Shown: positions 41,678 to 51,032 of the stretch, piece after piece
How the letters are laid out: the number at the start of each line of letters is the position of its first letter
Numbering within the stretch: the first letter of the stretch is position 1
DNA from: Gluconobacter sp. Gdi
Lineage (GTDB): Bacteria; Pseudomonadota; Alphaproteobacteria; Acetobacterales; Acetobacteraceae
Length of the DNA: 64,000 nt
Direction of reading: 5' to 3'
Assembly (NCBI RefSeq): GCF_014132155.1
Contig: NZ_BLJQ01000003.1
Coordinates: 364,205 to 428,204 of the forward strand
Translations under genes and position numbers: made by a program
The notes under the pieces: generated by a model
Told to the model about the DNA's origin: nothing
Database searches by the model: none
What the model saw: only the letters and a program-made list of their open reading frames with translations

Positions 41678-42377
41678 ATGGGCAGTTGATCAGATATTTC
41701 ATTTTACGAACGGCTGGACCGAGGCCATCGAAAACCGCCTGGCTGATCAGGAAATGTCCAATATTCAGCTCAGCCAGTCCTGGAAGCTTGGCTACAGGCG
41801 TCACGTTGTCATAAGTCAGACCGTGACCGGCATGGAGTTCCAGTCCGCAGTCTGTGACGATTCCAGCGGCATGCTGAAGGCGCTCAAGTTCTCCCGGCTT
41901 GTTGTGGGCATAGGCGCCTGTGTGAAGCTCCACAACTGCTGCGCCAAGCTCCGCCGAAGCTTCGATCTGGCGCTGATCCGGATCAATGAACAGAGAGACC
42001 CGAATACCCGCGTCTTTCAGGCGCGCAATCCGCGGGGCCAGCACTTCGCGATGTCCTGCGACGTCCAGACCGCCTTCTGTCGTCACTTCCGTACGCTTTT
42101 CCGGAACCAGACAGCATGCGTGGGGCTTCAACAGGCAAGCGATCCGAACCATTTCCTGCGTTGCAGCCATCTCGAAATTCAACGGTGCTGCGAGTGCCTT
42201 GAGGCGTGGCATGTCTGCGTCACGGATGTGTCGACGATCTTCCCGAAGATGCGCGGTAATGCCGTCTCCTCCCCATTTAAGGGCAAGCTTTGCGGCTTCT
42301 ACAGGGTCTGGGTAAGCATCGCCGCGGGCGTTTCGCAGGGTGGCAACATGATCGATATTAACACCAAGACGAATCAT
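41676..42377 (-). CDS. pdxJ: Pyridoxine 5'-phosphate synthase
   Basis: Joins 1-deoxyxylulose 5-phosphate and 3-amino-2-oxopropyl phosphate to pyridoxine 5'-phosphate. The 233 residues begin [19 protein letters not shown], contain HLREDRRHI and [17 protein letters not shown] [14 protein letters not shown], and end [16 protein letters not shown]. Start overlaps the pdxA stop by 4 bases. Confidence 0.97.
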   Translation of the reverse strand: MIRLGVNIDHVATLRNARGDAYPDPVEAAKLALKWGGDGITAHLREDRRHIRDADMPRLKALAAPLNFEMAATQEMVRIACLLKPHACCLVPEKRTEVTTEGGLDVAGHREVLAPRIARLKDAGIRVSLFIDPDQRQIEASAELGAAVVELHTGAYAHNKPGELERLQHAAGIVTDCGLELHAGHGLTYDNVTPVAKLPGLAELNIGHFLISQAVFDGLGPAVRKMKYLINCP

Positions 42378-43372
42378 CGGTTGTCTCCCTTTTTATGACG
42401 GGACATGGAATCTGCCAGTCTGAGTGCTGCGAGAAGGCTGGATGGATCAACCTGACTGTCTGAACGTCCTACCGGGCCCGCAATATCGAAGGCAGTGCCG
42501 TGATCTGGAGACGTCCTGATAATCGGCAAGCCAATGGTGACGTTCACGCCCTCAGCCATATCAAGCGTTTTCAGGGGAATAAGCGCCTGATCATGATACA
42601 TACAGATCGCTGCGTCATAGCCCGGCCTCGCTGTTGCGCTGAACATTGTGTCTGGTGGGAACGGACCCATCACGGTCAGTCCTTGGGACTTCAATATGGC
42701 TATAGCTGGGCCGATGATGGTTTTTTCTTCCGTGCCCATCATGCCCTCTTCGCCAGCATGGGGGTTTAGGCCAGCGATAGCCAGGCGCGGCTGAGTGATA
42801 CCAAAGTCACTCTGTAAAGCCTTGTGCGTGGCGAGCGTGACCGCAACAATCCGCTCAGCAGTCAGGCTCTCGATTGCCTGGCGCAGAGACACATGGATCG
42901 TCACGGGCACAACCCTAAGATGAGGGGATGCCAGCATCATGACTTCCTGCCCATCGCGGTGGCAGAGCGCTGCCAGAAATTCGGTGTGACCGGGAAAGGA
43001 AAATCCAGCCGCGGCCAGCACATGTTTGGCAATCGGGTTGGTCGTTACACCTCCCGCCTGCCCGTTCTGAACATATCGGACTGCCTGCTCAATACTTGCA
43101 ATAACCGTTGGGGCATTGCGTGAATCTGGCTTCCCAGGAACGACCGGGGCACGGCATTCGATTGGCAAAACAGGCAGAGCATCGGAAAATACCTCGTGGG
43201 CACTTTCCGGCGCTTCAATCAGTCTGAAGGGTACGGCGTCATTGAGGAGGGCCGGATCACCAAGCCAGAAGAAAGTTGGTCCAGTCTTTCGCAGGGCCGA
43301 CCAGGCCAGAGCGGCCAGCTCCGGCCCTATCCCAGCCGGATCACCGAGGGTCAGGGCAATCGGAGCGTTCAT
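42374..43372 (-). CDS. pdxA: 4-hydroxythreonine-4-phosphate dehydrogenase
   Basis: Oxidises 4-phosphohydroxythreonine for the PdxJ reaction. The 332 residues start [18 protein letters not shown] and contain HTEFLA, metal-binding His in [22 protein letters not shown] and [12 protein letters not shown], then [23 protein letters not shown]. Together with pdxJ it gives a two-gene vitamin B6 unit. Confidence 0.97.
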   Translation of the reverse strand: MNAPIALTLGDPAGIGPELAALAWSALRKTGPTFFWLGDPALLNDAVPFRLIEAPESAHEVFSDALPVLPIECRAPVVPGKPDSRNAPTVIASIEQAVRYVQNGQAGGVTTNPIAKHVLAAAGFSFPGHTEFLAALCHRDGQEVMMLASPHLRVVPVTIHVSLRQAIESLTAERIVAVTLATHKALQSDFGITQPRLAIAGLNPHAGEEGMMGTEEKTIIGPAIAILKSQGLTVMGPFPPDTMFSATARPGYDAAICMYHDQALIPLKTLDMAEGVNVTIGLPIIRTSPDHGTAFDIAGPVGRSDSQVDPSSLLAALRLADSMSRHKKGDNR

Positions 43373-43373
43373 G

Positions 43374-44795
43374 TCAGCCTACGTCTGCGAGGGAAGCAAT
43401 GATGCGTGCCCAGGATCTGACACCTTTGTGGAAGGAGTCCAGGCCGTATTGCTCATTGGGAGAGTGAATACGGTCATCAGATTGTGCGAAGCCAACCATG
43501 AGCGCATCTAATCCGAGTGCGTCCCGTACTTCTCCTGCCACTGGAATGGACCCACCACAGCCGATTGTCGCGGCAGGGATGCCCCATTCATCTGTGAGTG
43601 CTTTCAGTGTGGGAGCAAGGAAGCGACTGTCACGTGAGACTTCAAAGCCAGGTGAGCCGCCATGCGCCGTGAACGTGACCTTGGCATCTGCTGGCAGGGC
43701 AGCATTGACATGCGCGCGGAAGGCTTCACGAATTTTGTCTGGATCCTGTCCCGGAACCAGACGGAAGGACACCTTTGCCATTGCCTTCGCTGGAAGGACT
43801 GTCTTGAACCCCTCGCCTTCGTATCCGCCGGAGATACCATTGATTTCGCAACTTGGGCGGCACCAGGTCTGCTCAATGGCTGTATAGCCTTTTTCTCCAG
43901 CAGCGACGGATAGGCCGGCTTCTTCCAGCAAGGCCGCATCATCTGGAAACAGTGTTTTCCACTGTGCGCGTGTCTCTGGGGATGGGTCCTGAATGCCGTC
44001 GTAAAATCCTGGAAGCGTTACACGGCCGTCAGCATCGCGAAGCGACGCTAAAATCTGACACAGCAGTGCAATGGGGTTAGCTGCGGCGTTGCCGTAAATG
44101 CCAGAATGCAGGTCATGAGAGGCACATTCGATGACGATTTCTTCTGCCATCATGCCTCGAAGTGAGGTCGTAATACCCGGGGTCTGACGGTCCGCCATTG
44201 AGGTGTCGCACACCAAAGCGATGTCGGCCTTCAGCTCGGTAGCATTCTCCTGAAGAAACGGCAGGAGATTGCTGCCCCCGCACTCTTCCTCACCTTCCAG
44301 CAGAACACTGACCTGTACCGGGATGGACCCATGCACGGTTTTCCAGGCGCGGCAAGCTTCAAGGAAGGTCATGACCTGGCCTTTGTCATCGCTGGCACCG
44401 CGCGCCACGATGACCTTGCGTCCAGAGGGTTCTTCCACAAGCCGTGGTTCGAATGGAGGTGCTTTCCAGAGGTTTTCCGGGTCAGTCGGCTGGACGTCAT
44501 AATGGCCGTAAAACAGAACATGCGGCTTGCCTGTCTGGGCCGTATCATGAGCCACGACCATTGGATGTCCGGGAGCCGCCCAGCGTACTTCGCGTATATC
44601 TGCGTTCAGACCCATGCTTGCCATATCAGCTCGAAGCCACTCCGCGGCTTTGCGGCAATCCGCAGCGTGTGATGGCTGCGTAGAGATGCTTGGAATTCTC
44701 AGGAGGCTGAAAAGTCGTTCAACAGAAGCATCAAGCGTCGTGTCGATATGTGAGAGGACAGCATCCAGAGCTGAAGTGTGAGAAGTGGTCGTCAT
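43374..44795 (-). CDS. M20 family metallopeptidase (dipeptidase)
   Basis: 473 residues of the ArgE/DapE/CPG2 group with metal ligands visible in [21 protein letters not shown] and [10 protein letters not shown], and a lid domain in the middle. Such enzymes usually hydrolyse dipeptides or N-acyl amino acids with two zinc ions. The frame is open to 44951, but [16 protein letters not shown] at 44795 gives the normal N-terminus. Only one base separates it from pdxA. Confidence 0.9.
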   Translation of the reverse strand: MTTTSHTSALDAVLSHIDTTLDASVERLFSLLRIPSISTQPSHAADCRKAAEWLRADMASMGLNADIREVRWAAPGHPMVVAHDTAQTGKPHVLFYGHYDVQPTDPENLWKAPPFEPRLVEEPSGRKVIVARGASDDKGQVMTFLEACRAWKTVHGSIPVQVSVLLEGEEECGGSNLLPFLQENATELKADIALVCDTSMADRQTPGITTSLRGMMAEEIVIECASHDLHSGIYGNAAANPIALLCQILASLRDADGRVTLPGFYDGIQDPSPETRAQWKTLFPDDAALLEEAGLSVAAGEKGYTAIEQTWCRPSCEINGISGGYEGEGFKTVLPAKAMAKVSFRLVPGQDPDKIREAFRAHVNAALPADAKVTFTAHGGSPGFEVSRDSRFLAPTLKALTDEWGIPAATIGCGGSIPVAGEVRDALGLDALMVGFAQSDDRIHSPNEQYGLDSFHKGVRSWARIIASLADVG

Positions 44796-44799
44796 TAGG

Positions 44800-47700
44800 T
44801 CAAAGTTCCGAAAGCGGTAATGAAATTCCGACGCGGGGGGAGAGCGTGACTGAAACAGGCGTCTCGCCGTAATCGTCCTCATCGGAGAGGGCTGAGGGTG
44901 CGGGAGTGTCAGATATTTTACGCGGCTGCAGGCGGATAGGAGCAGGTGCAATTGGTCCTGCAGGTTTGTTTTGCCGGATCATGCGTGGGGGATGGGTCTG
45001 AAGCGGCAAAGCATCTTTTCCGCTTGCCAATGCCAGAATGCTGTCGAGCTGCTGGTCGAAACGTGCTGACCCGGACGCGTCCAAAACAGACTTACGGGCA
45101 TGGCTGCTGATGTCATTCCAGAGCGCTTCATCCTGATACAGGCGTACGATCGCGTCAGCAAATTTGTCAGGGTCACAGAAACCGCCAGACAGACAGTCTT
45201 TTCCATCTTCCCAGTTGAGATGTGCACGCGTTGTTTCTGTCAAAATTGCAGGCAGGCCTGCCGCAGCCGCCTCGAGAATTTCTTTGGCAGAAGCACTCAT
45301 GACGCGTGAAGGGTCAATCAGAATGCGCCGTGAACGATACAGAGCGTTCATGTTTATCAGTGAAGGCAGCGGTTCGACGTGCGATGCGCGGGTATAGGGC
45401 GTCAGATCGACATTGTCCCCTCGGTGCCCGGCCATCAGAACGGTTGCCTCTGGTGGCAGTCGCCCTTCCAGCTTCTGAATAACGTCGAGCATGAACCAGT
45501 TCAGGCCGTCATGTACGGCATTTCCTGCATCCTGTACGGGCAGAGCAAACAGAATACCTGAGCGTTCATTAAAACCAGGAGCCATTGCAGAGGATGTGAT
45601 CGGAAACTGCTCCAGTTCCTGTACATTCCCATAACCAAGCTGACGGAGACTTTCTGCTTCCGTCTTGTGGGTGGTTACCAGAGCCTGGCACATCCAGGCA
45701 TCTGTTAGTTCCTGATCAAGATCATCAAGCAGTTGCTCATGATCATCAACTGCTCCAACCCTCTTTCGAAGATAGGTTTCCTCCGCCTGTGTCCCGTCCA
45801 GATCCAGTACAATATTCAGCACAGGGAGAGTGGCGGCATGTGCGCGTAAAATCGCAGCAGTGCGTCGGAGCGCGCTGCTACCACTTACCCAGATCATATC
45901 AAAAGATCCGCTGCGATCGCGCAGGAAATCAGACAGCTCAGAAATATCGCTGTCGTTCATGATTTCGACGTTGGCCGGAAAATCCAAAGCGGTTGTTACG
46001 GTATCCGTGACATCTCCATCTATCGGAAAGACCGTAACGTGGTGCCCTTTCTGACTGAGGGCCAGAACAAGGTCTTGACGTCGCAGATGGGGAGAACCCA
46101 GCGAGCGATGTGGAAGTCGGTCGCACAGGAAGAGAACTGTAGGAACACCTGATGCAAAGCGGGCTTTGAACAGGGAGCTTCCCTGCATGGGATGCCGTGA
46201 CAGCAGAGACGAGAAGCGACGGCGCAGCCAGTCCTGATTGCGTTTCAGGAAGTCTGAAGGAAGTGCGCTGGGCGGTCTGGTGCGATCCAGAATTGAAGGA
46301 TCGTAGACAATTTTCCCGCCACCTTGACGTAGCGCCAGGCAGAGAGAAAGCAGTCGGGCTTCCGAACCAATGCAGTTCTGGTCAATGCTGCCGCATTCCG
46401 CGAGCCTTTCTCGTCTGCAGAGCATCATTCCGACCGAAATGGCATCTACCTGACGGCAGAAGCCAATTGCGGGTTCGTTTGCTTTGGCTCCCGTGCCAAA
46501 GCGCAACGTTGAGGCATCGCGCCATACGATTGTTCCGGCTTCCAGCACGCGTCCGTCAAGGCCAAGGGACTGACCACCAATGGCCCAGATGTCCGGAGAG
46601 TTAAAAGCCTGCAGTGCGGCTTTAAGAGAGCCCGGAAAAGGCTGCGTCCCTGGTTCCATGAGAAGAACGATGGGTGCACGTGCTGCTTCTACGCCTAGAT
46701 TGACCTGTTCGCTGCTACTTGCCCGAAAAGACGGACGCAGGACGCGGATACCTTTTACAAACCGCTCGATCTGTGCCGTCTCATCTGTCGATCCTGCATC
46801 AACAATAATGACCTCGACCACTCCTGGGCCATTTGCGTGCAGTGCCGCGAGACTGGAGAGCGTGTCTAGGAACTGATTGGCAACCGGGATGATGACACTG
46901 ACTTCCGGGGGCCGAATGAGGCGGAAATCGAGGGGAGCGCGGACGATGGACGGAATCAGTGTTTCTGCGCGCTTCAGATCCAGATTCTGGTACTGCTCTG
47001 CTGAAGCATCCGGAATATCTTCCGTCACGCCGAGAGTGCTCTGTGACTGCACCCACAATGCGAAAATATCCCTGAAATGCCGCTCTCTCAGCTTTCGCTG
47101 AACTCCAGGTTGGTGTGCAAATGCCTGCAAATCCACGCCTGTCTGTGGGATGCGCATTTCTCGTGCGCCAAACCGGATGAAATGCTCATACCCATTTCGG
47201 AAGCCGCCATCCGTAACGATAGCCGCAACATCCGGATAAAGCTGGGCATAATGTGCTTCGCTGAACCATTGATTCGGATTGTAAGCGACCGGATTTGAAT
47301 TTGTCAGGTAATGGTGAAGAGCATTGAGGAAGAGGCCCTGCTCCACGGCTTTTGCAACCTCTGGATAGGTAGAAAGATACCACTCTGGATCAAAATACCA
47401 GGAACTGCGGCATAGGCCAGCCTCCGATGACATCAGGAACTGTCTGAAATCGCCTTTTCCATAATCATATGACAGGCCCCGGCTCAGGCTTGCCATACGG
47501 AAAACAGAGGTTTCAAAGAAAGGATGCGCCTGTCTGTGCTCGTGTTCCCCATCGGTCAGGTAATGGTCATATCCGTTGCTGAAACCCTGCGAGATCAGAA
47601 CTGGCAGGCTTAGATCCGGATTGCGACTGAAGTAATCAGTTTCTGAGAACAACCAATGCGGTGAGCGGCTGCGAAAACCGCTTTCACAATAATGCAGAAA

Positions 47701-48000
47701 GCCACAGCTAAAAACGCCATAGCTGATCCCGTCTCGCACGTCTGGATTTTGGCGGAGATACCATTCTTCATCGAAGAAGCGGTTTGGAGAAAGGCCTTTA
47801 CTGGCCCCCGTCTCGAGCCAATGATTTTCCATAGCCTCATTGCTGAGGTTCAGGGGCAGATTATCATCATTGAGGAGCTTTTCTTCGCGCAGAATGTGGG
47901 CGTAGCGTGTCCGATACCATTCCGCATCAAAGCGTCCCCACACGGGAGGACGGCTGCCGGAAAAAGCCGGGGAGGCTAGGATGTAGTCTTTCAAGCTCAT
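44800..48000 (-). CDS. Large bifunctional glycosyltransferase (GT2 + GT4-like) with N-terminal repeats
   Basis: 1066 residues. At about 24-286, five repeats of roughly 42 residues have the pattern F-x4-Y-x4-PDV ... G ... HY/HF ... G ... R-x-P (FDEEWYLRQNPDV, SETDYFSRNPDL, FDPEWYLSTYPEV, FSEAHYAQLYPDV). A GT-A domain runs from about 365 to 610 (VSVIIPVANQFLDTL, VDAGSTDETAQ). A GT-B-like domain runs from about 625 to 960 (VLFLCDRLPHRSLGSPHLRRQ to SASAKEILEAAAAGLPAIL). Then comes a disordered Pro-rich tail. Probably acts in surface polysaccharide synthesis; acceptor unknown. Confidence 0.82.
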   Translation of the reverse strand: MSLKDYILASPAFSGSRPPVWGRFDAEWYRTRYAHILREEKLLNDDNLPLNLSNEAMENHWLETGASKGLSPNRFFDEEWYLRQNPDVRDGISYGVFSCGFLHYCESGFRSRSPHWLFSETDYFSRNPDLSLPVLISQGFSNGYDHYLTDGEHEHRQAHPFFETSVFRMASLSRGLSYDYGKGDFRQFLMSSEAGLCRSSWYFDPEWYLSTYPEVAKAVEQGLFLNALHHYLTNSNPVAYNPNQWFSEAHYAQLYPDVAAIVTDGGFRNGYEHFIRFGAREMRIPQTGVDLQAFAHQPGVQRKLRERHFRDIFALWVQSQSTLGVTEDIPDASAEQYQNLDLKRAETLIPSIVRAPLDFRLIRPPEVSVIIPVANQFLDTLSSLAALHANGPGVVEVIIVDAGSTDETAQIERFVKGIRVLRPSFRASSSEQVNLGVEAARAPIVLLMEPGTQPFPGSLKAALQAFNSPDIWAIGGQSLGLDGRVLEAGTIVWRDASTLRFGTGAKANEPAIGFCRQVDAISVGMMLCRRERLAECGSIDQNCIGSEARLLSLCLALRQGGGKIVYDPSILDRTRPPSALPSDFLKRNQDWLRRRFSSLLSRHPMQGSSLFKARFASGVPTVLFLCDRLPHRSLGSPHLRRQDLVLALSQKGHHVTVFPIDGDVTDTVTTALDFPANVEIMNDSDISELSDFLRDRSGSFDMIWVSGSSALRRTAAILRAHAATLPVLNIVLDLDGTQAEETYLRKRVGAVDDHEQLLDDLDQELTDAWMCQALVTTHKTEAESLRQLGYGNVQELEQFPITSSAMAPGFNERSGILFALPVQDAGNAVHDGLNWFMLDVIQKLEGRLPPEATVLMAGHRGDNVDLTPYTRASHVEPLPSLINMNALYRSRRILIDPSRVMSASAKEILEAAAAGLPAILTETTRAHLNWEDGKDCLSGGFCDPDKFADAIVRLYQDEALWNDISSHARKSVLDASGSARFDQQLDSILALASGKDALPLQTHPPRMIRQNKPAGPIAPAPIRLQPRKISDTPAPSALSDEDDYGETPVSVTLSPRVGISLPLSEL

Positions 48001-48050
48001 GCGGACCGTCTCTTCTGCGCGAAACTCTTACTTCAGGACCTGTCGATATC

Positions 48051-48566
48051 TCATTTCTGCTGAGTGCGGCGGCTCTGCCAGAGGTCATGGAAGTTGATCG
48101 GCTGGATATTGCCGACAGGAAATCCAGCTTCCCGGATCGTATTAAGCAGGATCATTCTTGCAGACGGGAACAGATACCCAGGAGCATTGACCAGCAGCAG
48201 AGGTTCGACATCTGCCTGTGTGACCAGACCGGAAAGCGCAAAGAGACCCGCATAAGCGATCTGAAGTTCATACAGGGTACGGGCATTGTGTGTGGCGGAC
48301 TGCGGAGCATCCAGACCCTGTGCACGGATCACGAGGGTGACTTCAAAATTCGGGTGTCCTCCCGGAAGCTGCCGGGCTGTCACGTCTACCGTCATGCCGA
48401 TATGGGGCTCGCCTGAAATATCGCGATAGATGTCAGGCGTATTCTGTACGTCGATGGACAGTGTGCGAAGGTATTGAGAGCCAAGGACGAGTGTAGGGGC
48501 AGCAGCCGGGCTTGCAGAAACGCCCGAAGCGCCCTGAAGTGTGTCTGCGTGATCGTGATCGTTCAT
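48051..48566 (-). CDS. secB: Protein-export chaperone SecB
   Basis: Tetrameric cytosolic chaperone that hands preproteins to SecA. The 171 residues contain [19 protein letters not shown], the core [11 protein letters not shown] and the C-terminal [23 protein letters not shown], all strongly SecB-like. The ATG at 48566 starts MNDHDHAD; the longer frame to 48629 is unlikely. The Ala/Pro stretch near the N-terminus is usual in alphaproteobacteria. Confidence 0.94.
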   Translation of the reverse strand: MNDHDHADTLQGASGVSASPAAAPTLVLGSQYLRTLSIDVQNTPDIYRDISGEPHIGMTVDVTARQLPGGHPNFEVTLVIRAQGLDAPQSATHNARTLYELQIAYAGLFALSGLVTQADVEPLLLVNAPGYLFPSARMILLNTIREAGFPVGNIQPINFHDLWQSRRTQQK

Positions 48567-48693
48567 CCTGACCTTACCTTGTAAGCTATGCACGGTGTCC
48601 TGCGTAGTCGTCTGAAAGCGCAGCAACATGTCTGAAACAGTCTTGTGTCATGAGGGCGGCATTTTGGCTACCCGGCAACACTTTCTGCTGATC

Positions 48694-48984
48694 TCAAATG
48701 AGCCTGCCGCGTAGCATTCCCAAAGCTGGCAACGGCGCCCATCGTTTAGGTAATTCAGCACGGCGTATGCGCTCGATGTGATACACAGGCGGTGGTTGCT
48801 GTTCACTGATAAGAAATCGCGAATAACTCCTGACCTGAGCCATGCGCCACTGGCAGTCGGCCTCAGCGGCCTTTTGTGATAGATGAACATCTGCGATGAC
48901 TTTGCGCCTTCCCTGCGAAGCAATGACAGCCCAGAGAAGATCAGCTTTCGGAAGTGTCGGTCGGAGGGGTATGACTTCGGACAC
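48694..48984 (-). CDS. Hypothetical protein, 96 residues
   Basis: GTG start at 48984 with an AGGGAGAG Shine-Dalgarno two bases before it. The product begins SEVIPLRPTLPKADLLWAVIASQGRRKV and is rich in Arg and Pro, with no signal peptide or membrane helix and no family that I recognise. The good ribosome site supports it as a real gene; an overlapping minus frame at 48648-48923 is a shadow. Confidence 0.5.
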   Translation of the reverse strand: MSEVIPLRPTLPKADLLWAVIASQGRRKVIADVHLSQKAAEADCQWRMAQVRSYSRFLISEQQPPPVYHIERIRRAELPKRWAPLPALGMLRGRLI

Positions 48985-49149
48985 AGCTCTCCCTTTCAGT
49001 GAGGCGCTGAGAATGTTATCGCCTTAAAGGAACGTCAGCATCGGTGCTTGGTTATGTTCCAAACGCAAGCACATCATGAGTGCTGACAGGAAATCAATCC
49101 TCCCGTGGTGCGGTTCTTGCCTCACGGGCAGCACGAATAGGACATTCCT

Positions 49150-49485
49150 ATGCTGAGACTTCTTTTTATTGTCATCTTTCTGGCCGTATTGATCGTATTT
49201 GCCCTGAGCAACACGGACCTTGAGCCGATCTGGCTGATCTCTTTTGGCTGGCATCTTTCAGTGGGCACGCTCGCACTGGGCATTGGTGTCGTGGGGCTGA
49301 TCTTCGGGTTTCTCACTGGATGGGTGGGCGAATTCCGTCAACGCTCCAGAGCCCGTCGTTCCGAGGCACATGTCCGTACACTGGAAAGCCAGTTGGTGGA
49401 GCTTCATCAGCGCCTTGATCGCCTGCAAACGCCTCCCGTTGCAGCTGCCCCCACATCAGTCCCCTCACCTGAAAACCGGATCTGA
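49150..49485 (+). CDS. lapA: LapA-domain (DUF1049) membrane protein
   Basis: 111 residues: MLRLLFIVIFLAVLIVFALSN, then LISFGWHLSVGTLALGIGVVGLIFGFLTGWV forming two membrane helices, followed by a coiled-coil tail (SEAHVRTLESQLVELHQRL). LapA/LapB in E. coli help control lipopolysaccharide synthesis; no lapB is attached here. Start of a lapA-pyrF-trpF run, as in many alphaproteobacteria. Confidence 0.85.
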   Translation: MLRLLFIVIFLAVLIVFALSNTDLEPIWLISFGWHLSVGTLALGIGVVGLIFGFLTGWVGEFRQRSRARRSEAHVRTLESQLVELHQRLDRLQTPPVAAAPTSVPSPENRI

Positions 49486-49493
49486 CTTTCCCC

Positions 49494-50204
49494 ATGACCA
49501 AGCGCACCAGGCTGATTGCCGCTTTTGATACAAACAGCCGAACGCAGGCCGAAGAATGGTCTTCAAGTCTTGGGCATGCTGTTGATGCCATCAAGCTTGG
49601 CCTCGAGTTTACGTATGCCTGTGGTCTGGATGCCGTGAAGTCCGTGTCTGCCGGGCATGAGTTGTTTCTGGATCTCAAACTGCATGACATTCCCAATACT
49701 GTTGCATCGGGATTGTCTGCGCTGGCGCCGTTGCGCCCTGCCCTGACGACAATTCATGCCTGTGGTGGCGCCGAGATGATCTCTCGCTCCCGCGAAGCGC
49801 TGGAGCAAGCTTTTCCGGGTGACGAAAAGCGTCCCAAGTTGCTGGCCGTAACCGTTCTGACGAGTATGGATGAAGCTGGACTGCGAGAAACGGGGGTGGA
49901 TGCTACGCCGCGGGAGCAGGTTCTGCGTCTTGGTAAACTGGCGATTAGTGCCGGTGCGGATGGCCTTGTGTGCTCGGCACATGAAATTACCCTTCTGCGA
50001 GATGCTTTGGGCGACGATCCCGTTCTGGTTGTGCCGGGTATCCGGCCCGAGGGCAGCGCATCAAATGACCAGAAGCGCATCATGACGCCTACTCAGGCGG
50101 CGCAAGCCGGGGCAGACTGGATTGTTGTGGGGCGCCCGATCACGCGTTCGCCAAACCCGGCAAAGGCTGCAGCGGCTATTATGGCTGAGCTTGCGAGCGT
50201 ATGA
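49494..50204 (+). CDS. pyrF: Orotidine 5'-phosphate decarboxylase
   Basis: Final step of UMP synthesis. The 236 residues show LIAAFDTNSRTQA, the catalytic D-x-K-x-x-D array in FLDLKLHDIPNTV, and the phosphate-binding VVPGIRPEGSASNDQKR and WIVVGRPITRS. The stop overlaps the trpF start by 4 bases (ATGA). Confidence 0.97.
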   Translation: MTKRTRLIAAFDTNSRTQAEEWSSSLGHAVDAIKLGLEFTYACGLDAVKSVSAGHELFLDLKLHDIPNTVASGLSALAPLRPALTTIHACGGAEMISRSREALEQAFPGDEKRPKLLAVTVLTSMDEAGLRETGVDATPREQVLRLGKLAISAGADGLVCSAHEITLLRDALGDDPVLVVPGIRPEGSASNDQKRIMTPTQAAQAGADWIVVGRPITRSPNPAKAAAAIMAELASV

Positions 50205-50830
50205 CGAAAGTCAAAATCTGCGGTGTACGAGATGTAGAGACAATGCAGCTTTGCGCCAACCTAGCTGTAGACTGGGTTGGGTTTGTCTTTCACCCCGCAT
50301 CACCACGATATGTATTGCCGGAGCAAGCGCGTCTGCTGCATGAGAGTGTGTCAGACGTCCTTGCGCCCTCCCGCGTAGGATTGTTCGTCAAAGCCGACGA
50401 CAGGACAATTGAGCGTACCTTGCAAACAGTGCCGCTCAATGTTTTGCAGATTTACGATTCAGTTGAACGTGCGAAAGAAATCAGAAGTCGATTTGGACTT
50501 CCCGTCTGGTTAGCGCGCGGGGTGAAGTCATTCTCTGATCTCCCCATTCAGGCTGATGTTGACAGGTATGTCATCGAAGCCCCCAGGCAGGCTGGAGATG
50601 ATCGCCCAGGCGGTCTCGGGCGAACATTTGACTGGACCTTGACCCGGAAGTGGAAAGCTCCCGCTTTCTGGATGCTTGCTGGAGGACTAACGCCGTTCAA
50701 CGTTCAGGAGGCTCTGAACGCCAGTTCGGCGCCCGCTGTGGATGTGTCTTCCGGCGTTGAAAGCCAGGCGGGCGAAAAATCTCACAAATTAATTGAGCAA
50801 TTTGTCGAAAAAGCCCGCATAAGGGGTTGA
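50201..50830 (+). CDS. trpF: Phosphoribosylanthranilate isomerase
   Basis: Third step of tryptophan synthesis from anthranilate. The 209 residues start with KVKICGVRDVETMQ (catalytic Cys) and contain WVGFVFHPASPRYV, VGLFVKAD, LDWTL-like RTFDWTLTRK and GGLTPFNVQEAL, SSGVESQAGEKSH. Here it is followed by tRNA-Ser and an island, not by trpB; trpB and trpA are absent from the window. Confidence 0.96.
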   Translation: MTKVKICGVRDVETMQLCANLAVDWVGFVFHPASPRYVLPEQARLLHESVSDVLAPSRVGLFVKADDRTIERTLQTVPLNVLQIYDSVERAKEIRSRFGLPVWLARGVKSFSDLPIQADVDRYVIEAPRQAGDDRPGGLGRTFDWTLTRKWKAPAFWMLAGGLTPFNVQEALNASSAPAVDVSSGVESQAGEKSHKLIEQFVEKARIRG

Positions 50831-50870
50831 TCTTCAAACAGACCTTTCGTAAACACCACCTCGCTCGACA

Positions 50871-50961
50871 GGAGAGATGGCCGAGCGGCTTAAGGCGCAC
50901 GCTTGGAAAGCGTGTGTACGTTAATAGCGTACCGTGGGTTCGAATCCCACTCTCTCCGCCA
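50871..50961 (+). tRNA. tRNA-Ser (anticodon GGA)
   Basis: 91 nt including an encoded CCA. Acceptor GGAGAGA pairs with TCTCTCC, with discriminator G. The anticodon arm CACGC-TTGGAAA-GCGTG gives GGA, and a long variable arm marks class II tRNA-Ser. The T-arm GTGGG-TTCGAAT-CCCAC is perfect. Its last 17 bases are repeated at 57072-57088, so it is the insertion target of the element to its right. Confidence 0.97.
50945..50961. repeat. attL: left copy of 17-bp direct repeat (tRNA-Ser 3' end)
   Basis: TCCCACTCTCTCCGCCA, the T-stem, acceptor and CCA portion of tRNA-Ser. Identity stops at both sides (A before and T after here; G before and G after at the right copy). Confidence 0.85.
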
Positions 50962-51032
50962 TATGTCTAGAAAACCAATGAAATCAGTCAGTTATGACCA
51001 CATGCTGGTAGCACCTCGTCGGTAGTCCTTCC

